Shown here: piece by piece, positions 57,616 to 64,000 of the stretch
How positions within the stretch are numbered: position 1 is the first letter of the stretch
Layout: each line of letters opens with the position of its first letter
Source of the DNA: UBA1479 sp040218445
GTDB taxonomy: Bacteria > Pseudomonadota > Alphaproteobacteria > Rhodospirillales > Casp-alpha2
DNA length: 64,000 nt
Direction of reading: 5' to 3'
Assembly (NCBI GenBank): GCA_040218445.1
Contig: JAVJRK010000012.1
Location: 248,001 to 312,000 of the forward strand
The notes under the pieces: model-generated
Told to the model about the DNA's origin: nothing
The model's input: the letters and a program-made list of their open reading frames with translations, nothing else
Databases searched by the model: none
Position numbers and translations under genes: made by a program

Positions 57616-58791
57616 ATGTCTGAAGTCGTAATCGCCAGCGCCGCGCGCACCGCCATCGGCGCCTTCAACGGAGGCCTTAGCTCCGTGCCCGCCCATTACC
57701 TGGGCGAGGTCGCCATCCGATCCGCACTGGAACGCGCCGGTGTCGCCCCTGAAGACGTCAACGAAGTGATCATGGGTCAGATTTTGCAGGCCGGCGCCGG
57801 CCAGAACCCGGCCCGCCAGGCCGCCGTCAACGCCGGCATCCCGGCGGAGGCCACGGCCTATGGCATCAATCAGTTATGTGGCTCGGGCCTGCGCACGGTG
57901 GCCCTCGGCTTCCAGGCGATCAAACTGGGCGACGCCGACGTGATCGTCGCCGGTGGCCAGGAAAGCATGAGTCAGGCACCCCATGTCCTGAATCTGCGGA
58001 ACGGCACCAAGATGGGTTCGGCCGAAATGGTCGACAGCATGATCAAGGACGGCCTGACCGATGCCTTCCACGGCTATCACATGGGCACCACGGCAGAAAA
58101 CGTAGCCCAACGCTGGCAGCTGACCCGCGAGGAACAGGACGCTTTCGCCCTGTCGTCGCAACAGAAAGCCGCCGCCGCCATGGAAGCCGGTAAGTTCAAG
58201 GACGAGATTTGCCCCGTCACCATCAAGTCCCGCAAGGGCGAAACGGTGGTCGATACGGACGAACATCCCAAGCCCGCCACCACGGCAGAAGCCCTGGCCG
58301 GCATGCGCACCGCCTTCGACAAGGAAGGCACGGTGACTGCGGGCAACGCGTCGGGCATCAACGACGGCGCCGCCGCGACCGTCCTGATGACTGCCAAGAA
58401 CGCCGAAAAGCGCGGCATCACGCCGCTGGCCCGCATCGTTTCCTGGGCCACCGCCGGCGTCGATCCCGCCGTCATGGGCACGGGCCCGATCCCGGCGTCC
58501 CGCATGGCGCTGGAAAAAGCCGGCTGGTCGACCGACGATCTGGACCTGATCGAAGCCAACGAGGCCTTCGCTGCACAAGCCTGTGCCGTGAACAAGGACC
58601 TTGCCTGGGACACGTCCAAGGTCAACGTCAACGGCGGCGCCATCGCGCTTGGCCATCCGGTCGGTGCTTCGGGCACGCGAGTCCTGACCACGCTGCTGTA
58701 TGAAATGCAGAAGCGCGACGCCAAGAAGGGCCTGGCCACATTGTGCATCGGCGGCGGCATGGGCATCGCCATGTGCGTCGAGCGCGACTAG
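57616..58791 (+). CDS. phaA: acetyl-CoA acetyltransferase (beta-ketothiolase)
   Basis: A 391-aa biosynthetic thiolase. Active-site Cys is in INQLCGSGLRTVALG (about residue 89), the second half has GHPVGASGTRVLTTLLYEM with His, and CIGGGMGIAMCVERD supplies the C-terminal Cys. It joins two acetyl-CoA to acetoacetyl-CoA. AGGAGAGA precedes the ATG. Directly followed by phaB, it forms the PHB precursor pathway. Confidence 0.95.
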   Translation: MSEVVIASAARTAIGAFNGGLSSVPAHYLGEVAIRSALERAGVAPEDVNEVIMGQILQAGAGQNPARQAAVNAGIPAEATAYGINQLCGSGLRTVALGFQAIKLGDADVIVAGGQESMSQAPHVLNLRNGTKMGSAEMVDSMIKDGLTDAFHGYHMGTTAENVAQRWQLTREEQDAFALSSQQKAAAAMEAGKFKDEICPVTIKSRKGETVVDTDEHPKPATTAEALAGMRTAFDKEGTVTAGNASGINDGAAATVLMTAKNAEKRGITPLARIVSWATAGVDPAVMGTGPIPASRMALEKAGWSTDDLDLIEANEAFAAQACAVNKDLAWDTSKVNVNGGAIALGHPVGASGTRVLTTLLYEMQKRDAKKGLATLCIGGGMGIAMCVERD

Positions 58792-58855
58792 TCATCGAGA
58801 ACGGGGCGCCTTGGGGAGGGACGTCCCGCTTTCACTTCCATACAAGGAGAGTGAC

Positions 58856-59581
58856 ATGGGTAGAGTAGCATTGGTTACGGGGGGCACACGGGGCATCGGC
58901 AAGGCCGTCTCCGTGGCCTTGAAGGCGGCCGGGTATTCCGTGGCCGCAAATTATGCCGGAAACGACGAAGCCGCCGCCAAGTTCAAGGAAGAAACGGGCA
59001 TCCCCGTTTACAAATTCGACGTCGGTGATTTCGACGCCGTTTCGGCCGCGGTCGCACAGATCAAATCGGATATGGGCGCCGTTGAAGTGCTGGTCAACAA
59101 TGCGGGCATCACCCGCGACGTGCCCCTGCACAAGATGGACAAGGCCCAGTGGGACGCGGTGATCAACACCAACCTGTCGGGCCTGTTCAATCTATCCCGC
59201 AACGTGATCGACGACATGCGCGGTGCCGGTTTCGGGCGGATCGTTTCGATCAGTTCGATCAACGGTCAGAAAGGCCAGTTCGGCCAAACCAACTATGCCG
59301 CCGCCAAGGCCGGCGACCTGGGCTTCACCAAGGCTCTGGCGCTGGAAACAGCGTCCAAGGGCATCACCGTCAACGCCATCGCACCGGGCTACATCGCCAC
59401 GGAAATGGTCATGGCCGTGCCCAAGGAGGTGTTGGATTCCAAGGTCATCCCGCAGATTCCCGTGGGCCGCCTGGGCCAGGCCGAGGAAATCGCCCGCTGC
59501 GTCGTGTTCCTGGCGTCCGACGAAGCCGGCTTCATCACCGGCTCGACCCTGTCCGCCAACGGCGGCCAGTACATGGCCTAA
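58856..59581 (+). CDS. phaB: acetoacetyl-CoA reductase
   Basis: A 241-aa short-chain dehydrogenase: NADPH motif TGGTRGIGKAVS at residues 7-18, NNAGITRD, the Ser-Tyr-Lys triad in ISSINGQKGQFGQTNYAAAKAG, and the C-terminal TGSTLSANGGQYMA typical of PhaB. It makes (R)-3-hydroxybutyryl-CoA for the synthase. AAGGAG precedes the ATG at 58856; the 64-nt gap from phaA contains the palindrome GGGACGTCCC. Confidence 0.94.
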   Translation: MGRVALVTGGTRGIGKAVSVALKAAGYSVAANYAGNDEAAAKFKEETGIPVYKFDVGDFDAVSAAVAQIKSDMGAVEVLVNNAGITRDVPLHKMDKAQWDAVINTNLSGLFNLSRNVIDDMRGAGFGRIVSISSINGQKGQFGQTNYAAAKAGDLGFTKALALETASKGITVNAIAPGYIATEMVMAVPKEVLDSKVIPQIPVGRLGQAEEIARCVVFLASDEAGFITGSTLSANGGQYMA

Positions 59582-59642
59582 TCGGAATTAACATCCAAGC
59601 AAGGGCCGGATTTGTGACTGGAACCGGCCGACAACATCCGAT

Positions 59643-59672
59643 AAGACGGCGCGTCATGCGATGCGCCGTCTT
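59643..59672 (+). terminator. hairpin terminator after phaB that contains the next start codon
   Basis: AAGACGGCGC and GCGCCGTCTT form a 10-bp stem around a 10-nt loop, followed by TT. The ATG of the next gene (59656-59658) lies in the loop. Confidence 0.65.
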
Positions 59673-60669
59673 TTCATGTGCCCTGTTGGCAGCCCTAATC
59701 GCCCCGTTTTCCGCCGGGGCGCTGGAGCCCCGCGTCTTCGGTGCGGAACTGTCCCATCCCGTCACCTGGGTCGGGCGGATCGGCGGCGCGGCTGTCGTGC
59801 GCCTGGCCGACGACAGCCATCATACGCTCGGCCTGGATGAACAAGGCATCACCCTGACACCCCGCCCGGAACCGCTTGCCCCCGCAGGGTCCGGTGACGA
59901 CGCCCCCATGCCCGACGAAGTCATCGTTACCGGCAGCCGCAACATCCGGGCGGCTTGGTACCGTAAGCCGACGGACCGTTACGGCCACGGCGTGCTGGGC
60001 GACGCGGTCGAGGCCGGGGGCCTGGCCATGCGTCTGGAAGGCGGATACCTGGAAACCCTGGACCTCACCACCGAAGCCGTGTTTGAGGACCGCACCCCCC
60101 GCATCGTCGATATCGACGGCGACCAGGTCGATGAAATCCTGGCGGTGAAAACCTATACCAAGGCCGGGGCCGCCCTGGCCGTGATCGAAACCTCGGACCG
60201 GGGCCTGCGTCTGGCGGCGGAATCGGAGCCCATCGGCCAACCCTTTCGCTGGCTTAACCCGGTCGGTGTCGGCGATTTCGACGGCGACGGCCGGAACGAG
60301 ATCGCCGCCGTCGTCACCCCCCACCTGGGAGCGGTTCTGAAGCTTTACGAATGGCAGGGCGACCGGCTGGTCGAAGACCACAGGGCCGACGGATTTTCCA
60401 ACCATGCCATCGGATCGCCCGAACAGGGCCTTGCCGACATCGCCGACATGAACGGCGACGGCCTGCCCGACCTGATCATCCCCGATGCGGCGCGGCGCAA
60501 TCTGCGCATCGTGACTTTTTCCTTCGGCACCTTCCGGCAACTGGCCGAGGTCGTGAACACGGAGTCCATCGGTCTTGCCGTGCTGGCCCAAGATCTGGAC
60601 GGCGACGGCCGGCCCGAAGCCGTCATGGCGCCGGGCGGACGGTTGAAAGTCGTGAAATTCCTGCCCTAG
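59656..60669 (+). CDS. exported FG-GAP/VCBS-repeat protein
   Basis: A 337-aa protein with a signal peptide (MRCAVFSCALLAALIAPFSA, cleavage near residue 22). At least four calcium-binding DxDxDG-type loops (VDIDGDQVDE, GDFDGDGRNE, ADMNGDGLPD, QDLDGDGRPE) fit a beta-propeller. Catalytic residues are not evident. The signal peptide fixes the ATG at 59656, yet this codon sits inside a terminator-like hairpin and no ribosome site is seen. It may be translated inefficiently or start at a downstream codon. Confidence 0.75.
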   Translation: MRCAVFSCALLAALIAPFSAGALEPRVFGAELSHPVTWVGRIGGAAVVRLADDSHHTLGLDEQGITLTPRPEPLAPAGSGDDAPMPDEVIVTGSRNIRAAWYRKPTDRYGHGVLGDAVEAGGLAMRLEGGYLETLDLTTEAVFEDRTPRIVDIDGDQVDEILAVKTYTKAGAALAVIETSDRGLRLAAESEPIGQPFRWLNPVGVGDFDGDGRNEIAAVVTPHLGAVLKLYEWQGDRLVEDHRADGFSNHAIGSPEQGLADIADMNGDGLPDLIIPDAARRNLRIVTFSFGTFRQLAEVVNTESIGLAVLAQDLDGDGRPEAVMAPGGRLKVVKFLP

Positions 60670-60681
60670 ATAACCGGCGGA

Positions 60682-61176
60682 TCAATCAGCCAATTTCTTG
60701 AACATCACATGGGCGTCGACCATGCCGAGCTTCGGGTGATCGAACGCCCCTGGCAGGGTGCCCACAATGTCGAACCCAAGGGATTGCCACAGGCGGACGG
60801 CGCCTTCGTTGCTGGCGACGACCAGATTGTACTGCATGGCCTGGAAACCCAAGCTCCTGGCAACGGTCTGGGAATGCATGCACATTTCGGTGGCGATGCC
60901 CCGTCCCCGGGCGGCATCGGCGACGATATAGCCGCAGTTGCAAACATGCGCCCCCTGGCCGGGCTGATTGGCCTTGATGTAATAGGTGCCGAGCAGCACC
61001 CCGTCTTCGTCTTCAACCACGAACGTGGCGTCCGGCAAGGCGACCCAGTTGCGATGGGCCTCTTCCTGGGTGATGTCCGGTGCATAGGCATAGGTCTCAC
61101 CGGCCCGGAACACGGGCTCGATCACGGACCAGACGGCGTCCCAGTCAGCTTCCTCGATGGGCCGAATAACCGTCAC
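60682..61176 (-). CDS. GNAT-family N-acetyltransferase
   Basis: A 164-aa GNAT protein: IRPIEEADWDAVWSVI start, acetyl-CoA loop DAARGRGIATEMC (about residues 88-100), QYNLVVASNEGAVRLWQSLGF. The start codon is GTG at 61176 with no clear ribosome site; the gene is 9 nt downstream of the unknown gene before it and may be translated by coupling. Substrate unknown. Confidence 0.83.
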   Translation of the reverse strand: MTVIRPIEEADWDAVWSVIEPVFRAGETYAYAPDITQEEAHRNWVALPDATFVVEDEDGVLLGTYYIKANQPGQGAHVCNCGYIVADAARGRGIATEMCMHSQTVARSLGFQAMQYNLVVASNEGAVRLWQSLGFDIVGTLPGAFDHPKLGMVDAHVMFKKLAD

Positions 61177-61185
61177 AGCATCAAT

Positions 61186-61962
61186 CTATCGATTGACCCG
61201 GCGGTCCCGGCCGCGGCGGCGTTCCATCTGCGAAGGATCGTTGGAAATACGAACCCGCCGGTCGCTGCGCGGCTCGGCCCAACCAGGGTCGCCCCGCCGG
61301 CGCGGACGCGATGCATCAAGGTCCGGCTTTTCGCTCTTCTGCGCGGCAACCAGGCTGGCCGCTCCCTTGGCCTTGACCACCGACAATTTAAGCCATTGGG
61401 GTTCTTCCGGCACCTTGCCAAGCGCCACACCGGAGCCGCCCTTATCGATTTGTTCCTGGGCTTTCGACGGATCGAATTCGCCGTTTTCACCGGCCAGATC
61501 CGACGCTTCGGCCGCGATCAAAAGATCAGGGGCCTCGATGGTCTTGAACTGCTCGCCGATGGTTTGCAGGCCGATACCATTGATGACCTGGGCCGCCTTG
61601 ACGAAGCCGGCCTCGCGGGACAACGAGACGAAACTCATCATGAAGTAATCGCCACGCAACCGCGCCCGACCGTCCTTGGCGGGGGCCAGCCGCTCGAAGA
61701 TATGTTCGCAGGCATCCGGCAAACGTTTGCCCAGCATGCTGGTGCGCCCGCCGATCACCGCATAGAGCGGCGCCAAATTCATCAGATAGATGCAGGCCCC
61801 GGCGTTTTCCCAATCTTCCATGATCATCCGGTCGCCTTCGACCGCGACCTGTTCCTGGGCATCGATCGCGGCCAGTTCTTCCGCCAAACGACGGTCGATG
61901 TCTTCCACCGACTCTCCCTCGTCGTCGCTGAACAATTTCGAGAAAAATGATTTCTTGGCCAT
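61186..61962 (-). CDS. hypothetical protein, 258 aa
   Basis: No recognised family. The N-terminus is charged (AKKSFFSKLFSDDEGESVEDIDRRL), the middle is alpha-helical (LVNLAPLYAVIG-like LMNLAPLYAVIGGRTSMLGKRLPDA) and the C-terminus is Arg-rich and probably disordered (ASRPRRRGDPGWAEPRSDRRVR). An ATG 12 nt upstream (61974) is an alternative; the ATG at 61962 has GGA about seven bases upstream. Cytoplasmic by composition. It precedes the GNAT gene and may form an operon with it. Confidence 0.6.
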   Translation of the reverse strand: MAKKSFFSKLFSDDEGESVEDIDRRLAEELAAIDAQEQVAVEGDRMIMEDWENAGACIYLMNLAPLYAVIGGRTSMLGKRLPDACEHIFERLAPAKDGRARLRGDYFMMSFVSLSREAGFVKAAQVINGIGLQTIGEQFKTIEAPDLLIAAEASDLAGENGEFDPSKAQEQIDKGGSGVALGKVPEEPQWLKLSVVKAKGAASLVAAQKSEKPDLDASRPRRRGDPGWAEPRSDRRVRISNDPSQMERRRGRDRRVNR

Positions 61963-62084
61963 CTTGTGTTCCATAACTGTTCAAGGGAGAAAGCGGCACC
62001 AGAAAACCCGAAACCGCCAAACCAATTCTCTGGCACCTTTAAAGCAGATGATGATTACCGAAGGCTGACGACTTTAAACAGCCC

Positions 62085-62474
62085 CTATCTGCGATTGCGC
62101 AATCGGTCGATGCTCAACGCCCCGCCCCCGGCAGCGGCGAGGTACAGAAAAACAAAACAATAAAGGGCCGACAGTTCCCCGCCGTTCAGAAGCGGGAAAA
62201 AGCCGCGCGGGAAGTGGGCATAGAAATAGGCGACGGCCATCGTGCCCGAAAGAATGAACGCGACCGGGCGCGTGAACAATCCGGCCACGATCAAAACCCC
62301 GCCGACCAGTTCGATCAACCCCGCAGCCCCCGACATGCTGAGCGGGTTAGCGCCGCTCATGTCCGATACGGGAAAGGACAGATACTTGGTCGTTCCATGC
62401 TGCAGGAACAGCAGCCCGGTCACGACGCGCAGGACGCTCAGAAGATGGTCCTTGAAGGGGTTAAGAAACGTCAT
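62085..62474 (-). CDS. DoxX-family membrane protein
   Basis: A 129-aa four-helix DoxX protein: SVLRVVTGLLFLQHGTTKYLSF, LIELVGGVLIVAGLFTRPVAF and AVAYFYAHFPRGFFPLLNGG are the family's usual blocks. It follows the MarR-family gene with 14 nt between them, the common arrangement for a repressor and a membrane redox or quinone-linked partner. Start at 62474. Confidence 0.87.
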   Translation of the reverse strand: MTFLNPFKDHLLSVLRVVTGLLFLQHGTTKYLSFPVSDMSGANPLSMSGAAGLIELVGGVLIVAGLFTRPVAFILSGTMAVAYFYAHFPRGFFPLLNGGELSALYCFVFLYLAAAGGGALSIDRLRNRR

Positions 62475-62488
62475 CTCTTGTTCTCCGT

Positions 62489-62950
62489 CTATCCATGAAT
62501 ATCGGTTTTTCCGGACCCGCCCCAATCCGAAGACAAATGCGACTTGAGCACCGCCACGGCTTCATTCCCGATCCGCCTTTCCAATTCCCGTTCCAGGTCA
62601 TTGATGGCGGCGGCGGCCTTCTGGTCCAACGTACGGCCAAGCAGCGTAAGCTTGACCAGCTTGATCCGGCGATCCGTCGCACTATCGACCAGGTCAACCA
62701 GGGCCGCCCGTTGCATTTCGCCGATCTGCTGATGCATGGCCTGGCGGGTTACACCGACCCGGCGGGCCAGTTCGGCGATAGACGTTCCGTCCTGATCCAG
62801 GCTGGCCAGGGTCATGAACTGGGTGCCCGAAAGACGCGGCAAATGGGCCGTGTCAGGGTTTTTGGCCAGGCCTTCCTCGAACCAACGAAAGGCCCGGACC
62901 AGTAAGGCCGCCAGATTGCCTTGACCGTGAAGGGTGGTATCGGCGGACAT
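62489..62950 (-). CDS. MarR-family transcriptional regulator
   Basis: 153 aa, with winged-helix core TSIAELARRVGVTRQAMHQQIGEMQRAALVDLVDS and wing DRRIKLVKLT. The helix spacing fits MarR. It precedes the DoxX gene on the same strand and probably regulates it. The ligand is unknown. Confidence 0.87.
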   Translation of the reverse strand: MSADTTLHGQGNLAALLVRAFRWFEEGLAKNPDTAHLPRLSGTQFMTLASLDQDGTSIAELARRVGVTRQAMHQQIGEMQRAALVDLVDSATDRRIKLVKLTLLGRTLDQKAAAAINDLERELERRIGNEAVAVLKSHLSSDWGGSGKTDIHG

Positions 62951-62998
62951 GCGCGGCCTCCTGAAAACGTCAACGGGCTTTACGTTAGTGCGCGCGCT

Positions 62999-63463
62999 CT
63001 ACGATTTCCAGTCCTGCGGCATCCAGTCCGGCGGGGCCATTTCGAAGCCCGCGAAATCGAACGCTGGGGCAACCGTACAGCCGACCAAAACCCAGCCGTT
63101 CCGCGCCGTATCGGCAAGACTGGCCGATTGCCACCAGCCCGTGGGCACGATGACCTGCGGAACCTGTCCCGCCGTTAGATTATCGCCGAGCAGATATGTT
63201 TCCGAGGTCACGCCATCGGGCGACAGGGACAGCGCCAATCCCCCCACCCCGTCGCCGCCCGAGGCATGAAAATTCCAGATCTCCACGGCATCGAGAACAC
63301 GGTGCCAGTGGGATCGTTCGCCGGCCGCCAGCAGGTAATAAATGCTGGTCACCGCCCCGCGTTCGCCGTCCGGGGCCGGCTCCCGATGGACTTCGCGGTA
63401 ATGACCGCCTTCCGGATGAGGGGTCAGGTTCAGTGCCGTGATGATGTCATCAGCCGACTGCAT
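62999..63463 (-). CDS. cupin-fold DUF985 protein
   Basis: A 154-aa DUF985 protein. Signatures: LTPHPEGGHYREVHR at residues 13-27 (His residues), SIYYLLAAGERSHWHRV and EIWNFHASGGD for the cupin sheet, then VPTGWWQSASL and VGCTVAPAFDF. Enzymatic role is not established. It is 48 nt before the MarR gene and 27 nt after the next gene's stop. Confidence 0.85.
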   Translation of the reverse strand: MQSADDIITALNLTPHPEGGHYREVHREPAPDGERGAVTSIYYLLAAGERSHWHRVLDAVEIWNFHASGGDGVGGLALSLSPDGVTSETYLLGDNLTAGQVPQVIVPTGWWQSASLADTARNGWVLVGCTVAPAFDFAGFEMAPPDWMPQDWKS

Positions 63464-63490
63464 GCCGTACCCCCACCCGGTCTGATCGGT

Positions 63491-64000
63491 TTATTCCTTA
63501 GGCTCGGTCGCCGTCATGGACGGACGGGCGGAAAAGCCGGTGAACCAATCGGCCAGGGCCGGATTGTCATCGCGCCAACCAAGATCCGTGAATCGAAGGT
63601 CGAGCCAGCCCAGCGCGCAACCAACGGAGATTTGGCCGATGGTGACGGGCCCTGAAAGGGCATCGACATCATCTTCAAGGGCGGTAAAGCAGCGGCCCAG
63701 AACCGTGTTGGCGCGGTCGATCCAGTCCTGGCGCGGGCTGTCGGGCCACAGGCGGGTTTCCAGCAGGCGGCGGATACCGGTTTCACACATGCCGTCGCCC
63801 AGCGCGTTCAGGCGCAGCGCCTGCCAGCGCGCACCGCCCGAGGCCGGAAACAGCTTTTTCCCGTCATGCAGGCTGTCCAGGTATTCGCAAATGACGGAAG
63901 AATCATAAAGGATTTCACCGCCGTCGGTGACTATGGTCGGGACCTTGCCGACCGGGTTGTCGGTGCCGATGTCCGTGTCTTTGGCCCAGACGTTGGTTGC
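63491..64000 (-). CDS. glutathione S-transferase-family protein, 5' end outside window
   Basis: 169 aa of a glutathione transferase-like protein; about 30 N-terminal residues are missing beyond the window. The end of the thioredoxin-like domain (NPVGKVPTIVTDGGEILYDSSVICEYLD), with the cis-Pro and the Ser that hold the glutathione gamma-glutamyl group, is present, followed by the helical C-terminal domain (RQDWIDRANTVLGRCFTALEDD; TIGQISVGCALGWLDLRF). Substrate unknown. Confidence 0.87.
   Translation of the reverse strand, partial: ATNVWAKDTDIGTDNPVGKVPTIVTDGGEILYDSSVICEYLDSLHDGKKLFPASGGARWQALRLNALGDGMCETGIRRLLETRLWPDSPRQDWIDRANTVLGRCFTALEDDVDALSGPVTIGQISVGCALGWLDLRFTDLGWRDDNPALADWFTGFSARPSMTATEPKE

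Noticed and set aside
1..64000. CRISPR arrays, tRNA or rRNA genes, insertion sequences, prophage or integrase genes
   Set aside because: No regularly spaced repeats, tRNA-like cloverleaf or transposase/integrase motifs were seen; the only dispersed-repeat candidate is at 29025-29093.

Overview
The window reads as chromosomal DNA of a high-GC alphaproteobacterium, most likely a Rhodospirillales-type marine or aquatic heterotroph. The support is the cysG-DUF2849-cysI-DUF934 block, the N-acetylglutaminylglutamine (NAGGN) osmolyte locus, a class-III-like PHA locus with PhaR, and the frequent ATGA-coupled operons. I saw no rRNA, tRNA, insertion sequence, phage or CRISPR. About 64 coding genes are supported; two of them are cut by the window edges.

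Layout. (1) 1-4822, minus strand: IclR regulator, TauD/TfdA-type dioxygenase, acylating aldehyde dehydrogenase of the sulfoacetaldehyde type, and an ADP-forming acyl-CoA ligase pair. This looks like a small-acid or organosulfonate catabolic operon. (2) 4953-9556: exported trypsin-like protease with TPR tail, exported subtilase, and a membrane class III nucleotide cyclase starting at TTG. (3) 9589-13609, minus: siroheme synthase and sulfite reductase operon. (4) 13946-20328, minus: gamma-glutamyltransferase, then the NAGGN genes (M42 peptidase, ngg, asnO) with a readable promoter. (5) 20654-23197: class II aldolase, a catalytically dead trypsin-like PDZ protein, and AlkB. (6) 23207-36073, minus: one long operon with a dipeptide-type ABC importer (A, B, C, D, F), two M20 peptidases, two amidases and an M81 peptidase. 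(7) 36247-40255: CoA transferase, DMT exporter, Gfo/Idh/MocA oxidoreductase, small membrane proteins. (8) 40428-53200: a queuosine region (queA, tgt, queF, two QueD-like genes, queE, queC, queG) interleaved with a chemoreceptor, a DksA-type protein, a truncated haemoglobin and a Tat-exported molybdenum hydroxylase. (9) 53197-60669: ZntB-type transporter, SUMF1-domain protein, and the PHA locus (phaR, synthase partner, phaC, phaA, phaB). (10) 60682-64000: GNAT, an unknown protein, MarR/DoxX, DUF985 cupin, partial glutathione transferase.

How parts may work together. Sulfite released by a dioxygenase in region 1 could be assimilated by region 3. Region 6 couples import of peptides or amides to their hydrolysis. 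Region 8 carries almost all the dedicated queuosine steps. The main unusual points are: the gene combination in region 1; two QueD homologues that have lost different active-site residues; a 25-bp perfect inverted repeat covering a TATAAT box before the haemoglobin gene; a 37-codon membrane-protein ORF with a CRP-like promoter; the dual-coding overlap at the start of phaC; and a terminator hairpin whose loop contains the next gene's start codon. Functions are inferred from recognised family motifs; no database search was possible.
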